DNA from: Forficula auricularia
Taxonomy: Eukaryota; Arthropoda; Insecta; Dermaptera; Forficulidae
NCBI GenBank assembly: GCA_024734495.1
Contig: JALMQS010000055.1
Location: forward strand, 11,503,340-11,567,339
DNA: 64,000 bases
Direction of reading: 5' to 3'
This document shows positions 44,498 to 54,260 of this stretch, in pieces; the first letter of the stretch is position 1; each line of letters opens with the position of its first letter. Under the pieces are notes generated by a model. The model did not search any database, was not told the origin of the DNA, and was given only the letters and a program-made list of their open reading frames with translations. The position numbers and the translations under genes are program-made.

Positions 44498-44759
44498 TAA
44501 TTTTTTTTCTTACATTTTTATCAAAAAACAACCTCTGTCTATTGTTTCAAGAGAAGACGTTGCATTAATATTGACCAAGAGGAAATGAAAATGTAGTTAT
44601 TTTTGGGAAAATCACGAATTTGGAAGCTACATGAGTATTTTCAAACATTTATTTTTATTTCCCATCTCTCAAATCGTGAATGAACAATTTTAATAGATTT
44701 CTTTATTTCTAAATGCAGTATAAATGAACAATAATTTTTTCCTCTATGAAAATATCCCT

Positions 44760-44969
44760 GGAGTCGGGTTAGCCGAGCCGTCTAACTCGCTGGCCGCGCT
44801 TCGGTATCGATTGATTATGACGATGCTCGAGCGGAAGGCCGGGGTTCGATCCTGGCTGGCAAATAAAAATTTCTACCGGCTCAAAACTCGGCTCCCTCAC
44901 TAACCCTACTAACACTTTACTTATGTGCTGTCTAAATGGGCTTTGTTCCCGGTGACAATAAATAAAAAA
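44760..44969 (+). mobile_element. tRNA-derived SINE, full length
   Basis: The A box TAGCCGAGCCG (44770-44780) fits TRGYNNARNNG exactly, and the B box GGTTCGATCCT (44843-44853) has one mismatch. A tRNA-unrelated part follows (GCTGTCTAAATGGGCTTTG, TTCCCGGTGACAATAAATAA) with a short A-rich tail. AAAATATCCCT flanks it at 44749-44759 and 44970-44980, a TSD of about 11 bp. The long insertion between the boxes is more tRNA-Leu-like or SINE-like than a canonical tRNA. Intact boxes and TSD suggest fairly recent insertion by LINE machinery. Confidence 0.9.
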
Positions 44970-44980
44970 AAAATATCCCT

Positions 44981-45305
44981 ACTCACATGACTAAAAATAA
45001 AAAACTGGGCGTTTATTTTAATTAAATTTTAGCTTGTTAGTCTGATTTCACCATTTAAACTTAAACTAAAGTAGCACTTAAATTAACCTAATAACACATT
45101 TTAAGGTAAGTTGTGTTTCAGCTACTTAGGAGAAAAGAAGTTTTACTTAAATTTAATTTAATTAATTTAAATTTTATAAATTTAATTACTTTTAATTCAA
45201 ACATTTATTTTAAAGTTTATAATAGGTTAATTTAAGTGCTTTCTTACCTTAAGTTTAGTTAGTGAAATCGGGGATTAGATTTTTATTTTTAGTCATGTGG
45301 GTAAG
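44981..45305. mobile_element. Inverted-repeat element (MITE-like)
   Basis: CACATGACTAAAAATAAAAA at 44984 and inverted at 45280-45300. Further inward, TGATTTCACCATTTAAACTT and AGCACTTAAATTAACCTA are also repeated inverted (45060-45090 and 45220-45265). The interior is AT-rich. The SINE has inserted at or beside its left end. Confidence 0.55.
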
Positions 45306-46405
45306 CAAAATTTTAGAGTACTAAAGAAAAATGTATTTCCATTTATTGAATTTTGAAATAAATTCACATTTCTAAAAGTTTTTTTTTTATTTATTTACAT
45401 TCTTTTTATACGATTTAAACTTTAAAATTTATCATTCTTATTTTTCGCGTAGTTGATTTTTCCACCAATACTGATTCTAGAGATTAACTAATTAAAATCT
45501 AGTTCAGATCGGACAAAGTAACTGGAATTTTATTTTTTGCACCCCTTTACCATTGTCCATTTTGAGTGGTTGACATATGGACTCATAGTTTTACAGGTCT
45601 CTTAAAGGTAACTACTATCTATATAAAATTTGGCCCATAAAGGGCCTAAAATGAGAGTTATATAAGATTATTATTATAGTATTAGGGACCAGGTTAATAT
45701 AGTTTGCAAAAAAAGCAGTGGTATGCTGAAAGTATCCCAAGGGATACAAATCTCATCCTTATAAAAAAATAAAAAAAATTAACAAATTATTCAAAATCTT
45801 AATAATTTAATTATATATATAATTCTTTCGCTTTTTTTATAAATGATTAGATAATTAGATTTAAATTTTTTTGAATAATTATTATAGTTTCCAATTATAG
45901 GTGCTCTTTCTTCTTGATAAACGAATGATCTACCTAATGAAGATGTCAACATAATCTAAAATTAGTATATTACAAAATGTGATGGTGTCAGGGAAAACGG
46001 CTCTTATCTTCACTTGGTCAAAATCGAGTTAAGAGCATGTCCTGCATCTAGAGAAACAATTGAACAAAACGCATTTTGTCCCGTCGAAAAATTCCAAAAA
46101 TTGACTCAGTTATGAATTTTTTAATATTTAGAAATAAAAAACGTAGTTTTTAGTTTTAACCGTTTAAATTATGAGAATTTTAAGCAGACAAAAATAGGGC
46201 ATTTCTGTAATTTTTATCCTCGCTATTATTCTATTCCGAATGAAAATTTGCATGTAATATTTATTGAGGATAATAATGACCCTGCTAAATGTATAATTTT
46301 AATTACTTTTCTTCAATAATCAGTATGTGATGATGATAAAAATGCCCTTGTATAATTATAAATATTTCCTTTCAATAAATCATTAGCTCGCGTTCGCCTT
46401 AATCT
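45306..46405. other. Unannotated AT-rich stretch
   Basis: No gene recognised. Confidence 0.45.
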
Positions 46406-46409
46406 ACAA

Positions 46410-46456
46410 GTCCTGACATGTTTCGCTGCAAATCGGCACAGGTTGCCGTAGTCAGG
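46410..46456 (-). repeat. Hairpin with GCGAAACATGTC
   Basis: CCTGAC and GTCAGG pair at the ends (minus strand). Inside lie GGCAACCTGTGCC and GCAGCGAAACATGTC. It looks like a relative of the CTGA-hairpin-GAAAC motifs, with CTGACTA in place of CTGANGA. Confidence 0.4.
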
Positions 46457-46671
46457 CGTTATCTATGCTTATAAAGCGCCCTTTCGTGTTTTTATTATTT
46501 GTCCTTAACTTTAAAATTATTTATTTATTTCTTCAAGCCTATATGATTTGCAATAATGAAAATAAAATTAATTTTCTGTTTTATTAAATACACACAAGAT
46601 TTTTCTTTAAAATTTTCAGTATTCTAAGGAAATTAAATCAATAAAAAAATCAAATAGTTTTCTTTGAAAAG

Positions 46672-47105
46672 ATTTTGTTTTGGCAAGAGTAGCAGAGTTG
46701 TTGATTCATAAAGAGAAATGAATGAGGTTGTCCTCTGCTTGATGCAACAAATTATTTGTTATGTAGCTGGCGTGCTTTAACAACAAAACAAATTTGTATA
46801 TATCCAATAGGGTAATTCATTGGTGGCCAACATTTTACACACCATGCGCCAGTTTTTCCCGAGTTCAGATGCGCCAAGCACCTTTTCAACCTTGTTACAT
46901 TCATGGTTAGGGTTGGAAAATATGGGCTTTGGGTTCTTGAGAAATTTTATGATGAAATGCGCCACATACAATCCTTCAATAGGTTGGTCATCCCTGGGGT
47001 AATTGAATCCATGAGAAATAACAGATAAAATATTTATAATTAAAAGCCTGATGAAGGTCATACCTTCGAAACTATAGTCTCAAACAAATAAACTATATAC
47101 TATTT
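46672..47105. mobile_element. Family E element with coding-like insert
   Basis: The left end is CAAGAGTAGCAGAGTTGTTG, GGTTGTCCTCTGCTTGATGC. The right part is CCTGATGAAGGTCATACCTT, CGAAACTATAGTCTC, AAACAAATAAAC, i.e. the hairpin motif in plus orientation (47048-47072). Between them is a GC-richer segment absent from the other copies (about 46760-47000). On the minus strand it is open and reads YPRDDQPIEGLYVAHFIIKF ... ASELGKNWRMVCKMLATNEL. The product is not recognised; it could be a captured exon or the element's own protein. Confidence 0.5.
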
Positions 47106-47779
47106 ATAATTATATATATAGCGTACTGTACATATTTATATTTAATATATATAGGTATAGTTGTTGATGAGTGTCTCTTTTAAAATCTTAGTAAAAGCAA
47201 CTTTTTTTTCTTATTTCTTTTTGCAAATTCAAATTTCCATTGATAAAAGTAGAAATTCTCCCGAAAATTTTGGAATTCAAATAATGTTTTTTTTTAAGAT
47301 TGTTTTTTAAAAGATTTGTATTTTTTTTAATATATAGGTAGGTATACTATATAGATATATGTATATTAGTGTAAATTCACGTTTATTTATTTTATATTTT
47401 TTCTTTTTCTTAATTCTTGACCATACTTTTTTAGTAAAAAGACAAATCAATAAATCTTCAAGTTTTTACAGTGCAATTTTTTTCTTGTTATTCACATGAA
47501 CGTTTGTCCATTTTAGATTCCGTTCTCTTCCCAGGCCACGATTCTTTTTCAGTTATTTTTTTAATAATTTTATAATTTTGTGGTCAATCCGTCATAACTT
47601 CTGCCTAGATGACCGCACTTCTTTTTTCTCTACCCGTATTCACTCAATTGATTAAAATTATAAATTGTCATAAATAATATCTATAACATATAACGGGACC
47701 AAAATTTTTATTTTTTTCCAAATATATATAGAATCTTCAATCTTCTTCTATTCAAGTATAGGTATTTTATAAATGGTGT
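47106..47779. other. Unannotated AT-rich stretch
   Basis: (TA)n-rich; no gene recognised. Confidence 0.5.
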
Positions 47780-48075
47780 TTGTTCTAAAATCAGTAATCC
47801 TAACTAAAGCTTTAATTGAGTGAAATACACGATTTTCAAACATGTAACACATCTTCCCGATTAAATTGGTTTAATCAGATTAACTTTTAGAGACTGGAAC
47901 TCTCTTCTCCTGTCCAGTTTTCAAGCGACATTTCAAGACCCGCATTTATAGATACTTTCAAATCCGACTCAATCATTTCTCTTATTTTGACTATACAATA
48001 GTCTACTCTGGACTACAGGGTTTGCACTTTTTTCTACAACATTTTCTTGTATCAATATCATTTAAAACAAAGAAA
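47780..48075 (+). pseudogene. LINE C-terminal/3' end remnant
   Basis: GAAATACACGATTTTCAAAC, then RDWNSL-like AGAGACTGGAACTCTCTTC, SCPVFKRHFKTRIYRYFQ in frame, and a 3' block CTACTCTGGACTACAGGG and CTTGTATCAATATCATT. It matches the two halves of the LINE end at 42235-43520 without the satellite. It contains frameshifts. Confidence 0.55.
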
Positions 48076-48735
48076 ATATTAGTATGCGTCATCCATTAAC
48101 CAGATAGTTAATTTGAAATATTATATAATAAAATTTTGATTATTTTTTTGGACTCATAAAAAATGCAATATTTTTTCGATTGTTGTATTTTAGTAAAATC
48201 AAAACAAATAATTTTTCTCTTCTTAATTCAAGTCTATATTTTTTTTTATCATGATATTTTTAGGAACACCCATAAATATATAATTTTTTTTACCCTTCCT
48301 CACTGAGTGTTATTTCAATAGTTTGAAGGAGAACTGAATATCTTCCAGAAGTCATAAACAATGAGTGGGCGGATTATTTTACTCATTATCATTCTTCTTA
48401 CCATTTTCAAACTCTTTTATAAACTTGACATTGATTGAAGTATTGAAAAATCAATTTATGTTTTTAATAAAAAATAAATAATTCTCATTGAAAATTTAAG
48501 ACTATACCTAATTCTACCAAAATGATTCAATCTAAAATTTGCACCAGACAAAGAGTCTATAATTTTACTATTCACTTCCCCACTTTGTTGAGCGATTTTT
48601 GCATCAATAGTTAAGTAGGGTCCTAAAGAATATTTCTGCAAAATCGGAAAAGGGGCACTATATAGCGAACACAAACACATCATAAATGGATATATTTAAA
48701 TTTTCCCTATTATATTTATCGGTATTTAGGTAAAA
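48076..48735. other. Unannotated AT-rich stretch
   Basis: The minus-strand frame at 48456-48683 is unrecognised. Confidence 0.45.
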
Positions 48736-48738
48736 CAA

Positions 48739-48935
48739 GTCAAAGAGGTTGTCCTCTGCTTATTGCAAATAGACATATACCTACATATAATTATATATAA
48801 CGAATATAATATGTATATATAAATACAATTTATTTGTTAGAGACTATGGCTTCGAACATTTGACCTTCATCAACAGTCTTTATAATTTATTAGAAATATT
48901 ATATCTGTTATTTCTCATGGGTTCAAATGTCCGTT
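48739..48935. repeat. Family E repeat copy, degenerate
   Basis: CAAAGAGGTTGTCCTCTGCT, AATTTATTTGTTAGAGACTA, TGGCTTCGAACATTTGACC and TTATTTCTCATGGGTTCAAA, in the same order as the left arm at 31735. The hairpin motif has lost pairing. Confidence 0.65.
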
Positions 48936-49020
48936 TGGATGTAAATTGTTAAATAATACACATATGTAGAAGTATTTATTGGAATAAAATGCGCTTTTAT
49001 TCAAAGGTAATATAGGTACT

Positions 49021-49921
49021 GTTAGTAATCCTTATCTTGCTAACGAATAATGCTCTGTGAGGAAACATCCCCGCTCAGCTACTCATATGTAAACTAGATT
49101 TAAAATGTTTATAATGAAGGTCCCTGTGATAATCAGATCACTAAGGCGCTCATACCTTTTACCTAGGAACTGTCACCGCACAGCCACGCATATGTAAACT
49201 AGATACAAAATGTCTGTAAATGAAGGCCCTTGCGAAAAGTCCAATCGCAAAGACGCTCATATCTATTTCTTGTCCTATTGAGAAGAGATTTAAAGCCCTG
49301 TAAATGAAGGCCTTTACGAAAACCCCATTCGCAAAGACGCTCATACCTACTTCCCGCCATGATAATATAAGAAAAAACCTTTGTAAATGAAGGCCTTTGT
49401 GACAACCTGATTCACAAAGACGCTCATACTCAACTAGTAACCTGCTGACTGTGTGAGGCTCTGCGAGGAATCCTCGTCGCGCAGCAGTACACGGTCAGCT
49501 CTAGGAATAAGCAAATGCATCGCCCAACTACTGCTGTAGGACACTGCATCTGCTCTCAAGCATTGTAAAAACATAGAACCTAAGAAATGTAAATGCGTGG
49601 CATTACCGTGCTCTACGGTTATGCCGCGCATCCCTAGAAAAACCCCGGCTAATAGAGCCGGGCCACTCACTAAGAAATGTATAATAAATTAAATTTAATT
49701 AAAGACAAAGAGAAAAAAAAAAGAGAAAATGAATCTACCTCCCCGCGGTCTGACACGGGCAATGCTTCTGCAAGTTAAAATCCTGCAGAGGTAGCAAAAT
49801 GATTCATATTAGCTAGAAAACTTTTAACTTAACAACGAATTGGGGTAGTGATGAGCCGTGGGCTCCTCATGCTATCACATTAGAGTAAACAATAGAGTGA
49901 GTGAGTGTTAGTAACCCTTAT
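49021..49921. other. Chain of stem-loops bounded by a direct repeat
   Basis: GTTAGTAATCCTTAT (49021-49035) and GTTAGTAACCCTTAT (49907-49921) differ at one base and bracket about 870 bp of GC-richer DNA. Inside are four tandem units of 80-100 bp: TGTAAATGAAGGC, hairpin, ACGCTCATACC. Other stems are CTGACTGTGT/ACACGGTCAG (49445, 49489), GGCATTACCGT/ACGGTTATGCC (49599, 49615), CCCGGCT/AGCCGGG (49644, 49656), CTTCTGCA/TGCAGAGG (49765, 49784) and ATGAGCC/GGCTC (49851, 49861). No known RNA or transposon family is recognised. The small minus-strand frames here follow from the repeats. Confidence 0.7.
49110..49430. repeat. Four tandem hairpin units with changing stems
   Basis: Stem pairs: GTGAT/ATCAC (49126-49130, 49137-49141), TTGCGA/TCGCAA (49230-49235, 49245-49250), CTTTACGA/TCGCAAAG (49312-49319, 49329-49336; one mismatch) and CTTTGTGA/TCACAAAG (49395-49402, 49412-49419; perfect). 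Each hairpin is preceded by AATGAAGG and followed by GCGCTCATA or ACGCTCATA. Loops differ in sequence. Confidence 0.8.
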
Positions 49922-51200
49922 AGGAATTTTTTTATAATAATTCTTCAATATTTTGACGAAAATTATGTTAGCTCTATTTTGGTTTCGGAGTTTCTAAACA
50001 TTTAATAACCTTTAGTGGTATAATTAAAGACCTATAAGGTTTTCAGTTTATTTCTATATCTTGAGAGAATAGGATTCTCTTTTTTTTTTTTTTTTAAATG
50101 CAATCGAATGCAAGAAGGGGTGCACCAGTAAAGATGCAGCCCCTATGGATCTCGAAAGACCCTTGCATTACCGAAGATTTCTTTTGTTTCGCAAAACCTG
50201 CACCCTTAAATGATTTCTCCTAGACCAGTCTTCATAAATACTTTCGGCTATATTCTTCTTTTGAGGTAATTGCATTTTTTTACAACCTTATAGCAAAAAA
50301 CATTTTTTCAGGATATTAAAGTCACTTTTTTACTATGAAAAAAGTGTTCTATCTTTTTTATAAGCAATTAATTAAATTTAAAAATATAATAATACAATAA
50401 TAAGGAAAACGTCTTACTTTTGGTAAAATCATCTTACTCAGAAAATCTTTTTATTGAATAATCATTAAGTAAAATTTTAAAAATGTTTCAACTTGAACCT
50501 ACACCTAACTCTTTAAAAAATATTTTTTATTGAAGTCGTCAAACTTTTTTTATTTATCACTTTATTGCACTATTTCTATAATTTTTATAATTTTATAGAA
50601 GAAATGAATTTACTCGACCGTTAATAATGCGTTTAAATTAACAACAAGCAATTGTAATAACATTAAAGATCTGAATATTTTTGAAAAACTGAGGATATAT
50701 ATAACTTTCAAGATTCGACTTCTATCCGAACCTTCAATTTTCTTGGGGTTCTATTCGCTTTACCCCTTTATCCCTCTTTATATGAGACAAATCCCTGACT
50801 TAAAAGTATTGTATTTTTTTGCATCATTTAAAAAAATGATAATAATAATGAAAGCCATTTTATAATTTGAAAATGATTAATGATTATACTTATACATATA
50901 TGTGCTTTGTCAGAGGTTTTAAATTAAAAAATAATTGAGAATTTTCTCAAGTGATGTTCAAAAACTCTTCTTTTCATTAGTTACTTCAATGCTGATTCAT
51001 TTTACTGATATATAAGTAATTTTGATGAAAAGTGAAAAAATAACAAATTACAACTCATTTTACAAATCCACTTAACTTTAAATTAAAATTTATTAAATGA
51101 AATGAAATTTTTTTTATTACTGTATAAGAAATAAAAACGAGATTTAAGGGAAGTATCGTTTTCCTGAAAATTTTCACTTTTCATCAAGGTCCTCACTTTG
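49922..51200. other. Unannotated AT-rich stretch
   Basis: 50480-50515 (minus) carries GAGTTAGGTGTAGGTTC and GTTGAAACATTT, a diverged copy of the GGTGTTGG...GAAACATT box of the 5201-5448 element. Otherwise nothing is recognised. Confidence 0.45.
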
Positions 51201-51214
51201 AACATTTAGGTAAT

Positions 51215-51290
51215 TCCGAGGGGTGAACCGCGACCTAAAATTGTCTACACCTACTTCCACTTCCACTTTCATTTCCAAGTAGATTGTAAT
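51215..51290 (-). repeat. Family D repeat, reversed
   Basis: GAGGGGTGAACCGCGACCTA, TACACCTACTTCCACTTCC and ATTTCCAAGTAGAT: the reverse complement of 36640-36715. Confidence 0.6.
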
Positions 51291-51349
51291 ACTCTCGAAT
51301 TAAATGTCTAAAAGTTGTTGGAAGAATTGATATTTACTTGCGAACCTCA

Positions 51350-51420
51350 GTCCTGAAGAAGAATAACATTGGTAATCCGAAACGTCGGTGTAAAGGCTAA
51401 ATAAATATATTAAACCGAGA
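51350..51420 (+). repeat. Hammerhead-like motif followed by AATAAATATATT
   Basis: CTGAAGA, spare A, GAATA, loop ACATTGG, TAATC, C, GAAACGTCGG, then GTGTAAAGGCTAAATAAATA. The stem has one mismatch. The GAAACGTC end would allow a two-base-pair ACGU stem III between two molecules. Confidence 0.5.
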
Positions 51421-51501
51421 TACTGGCCACAATTTTATTTTATTTTACATCTATATACCAAAAGAATATAATATTTAACGGTTTCTATAAACTTTACATT
51501 T

Positions 51502-52147
51502 AAATAAGCTGACGTGTTTTGATGTGGCCATCCTCTTGACTTTACCATACAACCTGGCCCCTCACTTATATTTAATATTTAATAAATTATTTATAATCAT
51601 GTAGGGGAGGGGGTTAGTTTTTGCATTTTTAGACTCCTGGGGGCCCACTGATTATGTATACAAAATTTGATTGAATTTGGTAAATGGCCAAGATTTTCAT
51701 TTTTTGACCCTGCACCCCCCCCCTATTTTGGGTGGTTAGTTTTTGCATTTTTAGACTTCTGGGGTCACACTGATTATTTATGTATACAAAATTTGGTTGA
51801 GTTTGCTCAAATGGCCTAGATTTTTAATTTTTAACCCACCCCCCTCCACTCCCCTTAATTTTGGGTCGATATGCACCAAAATCTAATCAGCTCTTGAATC
51901 TCAATGGACCAAAACTACGTGTGAAATTTGGTTTTTATATTCACACTAGTTTTTGAGATAGCTATTCCACAAAAATTTGGTAACGCACAGACTAACTAAC
52001 AACCAGACAACCAGACAGACTAACTAACAACCAGACAGGCTAACAGACATTTTGACAAAACAATTATTATCTAGAAAAATATAATTTTATCGATGTTCAC
52101 TTATTAGGGCTTTTTTGTAGACCGAAATGCCATGGTTTCGCTCAATT
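51502..52147 (+). repeat. Family B repeat, truncated at its 3' end
   Basis: Runs from ATAAGCTGACGTGTTTTGAT to TGGTTTCGCTCAATT, where it stops abruptly at the start of family A copy 3. Contains a short tandem duplication of AACTAACAACCAGACA near 51990-52030. Confidence 0.8.
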
Positions 52148-52803
52148 AAATAAAATACACTAAAAGGTTTAAAATAATTATTATCTTATTTAGTTACAAC
52201 TAAACGACGAAATATTAACATGAAATTACTTTTTGAAGTCGGTGCCAAACAAACTATACCTATAAGCGAGCGTACCCGCCAAACGTACTAAGTTAGATCC
52301 GTCGAGTGCGATATATGTTTGGCACCGACTTCAAAAATTAATTTCATGTTAATATTTCGTCGTTTAGTTGTAACTAAATAAGATAATAATTATTTTATAC
52401 CTTTTAGTGTATTTTATTTGTTGCATTTAATTTTTTGAAGTCGGTTTTATTTTTTCTTAATAATGATTTTTATTTTTCTCTTTTTAGTGATGTTATTAAT
52501 AGTGATCATATCATCAGAACTTGACCAAATTAATATGGCACCATCCCTAAGATACCCACTTTCCAATAAAAAAGAATCATCGAAATCGGTTAATAAACAA
52601 AGAAGTTAGGCCTGAACAAACCTAATAAAAAAGATCTAATACCAATGAAAAAAACCGGGATCAATCGGAAGCTAGACTGAACCCGATGCAATTTTTTTTT
52701 CAAAATCGATTCACAATTGGCGGAGATATGAGGTAACATAGACACAAAAAAAAAAAAAATCTCTCGAATAGAGAACCTCCTCCTTTTTGAAGTCGGTTAA
52801 AAA
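52146..52803 (-). mobile_element. Family A repeat, copy 3, truncated
   Basis: The palindrome (arms 52146-52245 and 52319-52445) comes first, then the body reversed, ending GAACCTCCTCCTTTTTGAAG, TCGGTTAAAAAT. The body is shortened: the block with GCATGCAAGGTATTATATT is missing. The left palindrome arm is also cut at the family B junction. Confidence 0.8.
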
Positions 52804-54125
52804 TGAGAAACGATTCTGAAATGGAAATGTATCTCTTGTTTGGGACCAATTTTATTATTTACTCTTTTATTAAAGTTAATTAAATAGAATAGTTTTAACC
52901 ACGCTGCACTTCTTCATTTAGAAGCCATTTTTTGATTCAATAAAGTTTTTTTATATATAAATTTATTTTAAAAAAATCCCATCTCTGGCTATTGATCCAT
53001 GTTAAAAACAAGATGGTTAGAAACTGAAAATAATAGGTTTCCTTTTCAATCCATTTATATCCACCTAAACGTGTCATTAGAAGAAGCAGCAAAGTGACAC
53101 AATGACGGTAATCTCGGTGGTTCTGTCGATCATTATAGGAGTTATTCTGCAAAAACATCATAAATTGTGTTAAAACGCTGTTGAAAGATTGGGACCATTA
53201 TGTGGGTGTCCATTTTGCGGCCAGTCAATGACCCATTCGCGAAGTAATTGCGCCCAATGGAAAAGAACCGAAATCTCGGCCAATTGGCCTCTAACATTAG
53301 CGAATTTAGATGACGGTTATTTAATTAATTTTAAAATTTCTGGAATTTTTATATTCCTTTGAAAAAAAAATTACAAATAATTTGTATTTATTAAAGATAG
53401 GAATTTCTTGCCAGACTGACTTGATTACTTGGTAGAATCTTTCGAATTGGACTTTCCAAGGTTGATACAGAATATTGAAAATTGGAGTAAATAATTTGAA
53501 ATTTCTTTCAGTTGCATAAAATTATAGTTTTTTTTTCAAATATTATTTAACAAAATTGTGATTTGATAGAATTTATTTAATATTCTAATTAAGTACCTTG
53601 AAGACCACAAAAACGGTTATATAAAGTTTATAGTAAAATTATAATTTAAAAGTACTCTACCCTAGAGTTAGATAGTACTTTTTAAAATTGTTTAAAATTT
53701 ATTAATTTGATCGGTATAATATAGCTCATGGTCAATGGTCGCCTTTAGGCCCCTCTAAGGCATTGACGCCGTCGTATACCGCACGACCTTGCACAAATGC
53801 GCGTCCCTGGCTAGACCTAAACCCCCCAATTTTACCTTCCACATTAAAAAAATTTAGAAAACTATCGTTTTATAAGGAGCCCATGAAAAATTAGTAGATA
53901 TTAAGTGGACAGACAAGTTTTCATTAATAAACTGGAGTATTATGCCAAATTTGAGCTTTCTGGTGTGTGCGTACCCTATTTACTGATTTCAACGATAGTA
54001 AGTTGAAAAACTAACTTTTTGGCTCAAATCGGAAGTACTTCTTTACTTCATATGTTATTTCCATTACTCAACATATAGAATGGCCATGGAAATCTTGGTT
54101 TTATGATTTCGTTTAAAAACATAAA
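52804..54125. other. Unannotated AT-rich stretch
   Basis: Around 53720-53830 a GC-richer patch (GGCATTGACGCCGTCGTATA, CCGCACGACCTTGCACAAAT) resembles degenerate transposon DNA but could not be assigned. Confidence 0.4.
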
Positions 54126-54129
54126 GGAA

Positions 54130-54260
54130 ACCTATTTAGAGTGCAATTTATGTCTGTCTGTCAGCCTGTACGAGCATTGTAGTAAAGAAACTAAATAAGA
54201 TATATAAAACTTTAAATTTATAAGTTATATGTATTAAATTTTCCGATTTTGATTGATAAA
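54130..54260 (+). repeat. Dispersed repeat with TGTCTGTCAGCCTGT
   Basis: Shares TGTCTGTCTGTCAGCCTGTA and GAGCATTGTAGTAAAGAAAC with 59600-59720 (TTGTCTGTCTATATGCCTGT, AGAGCATTTTGTACCTCGAA). An element relic of unknown type. Confidence 0.4.

Noticed and set aside
46820..47002. Plus-strand frame at this position as a gene
   Set aside because: It is antisense to the longer, better-composed minus-strand frame inside the family E copy.
49159..49670. Minus-strand frames with a repeated YERLC-type peptide
   Set aside because: The repetition follows the tandem hairpin units; compensatory changes favour structure, not protein, and the frames are not consistent between units.
174..51400. Calling the recurring motifs active hammerhead ribozymes
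   Set aside because: Most copies have an extra base between CTGANGA and stem II, and several lack a clear stem I or stem III; only resemblance is claimed.
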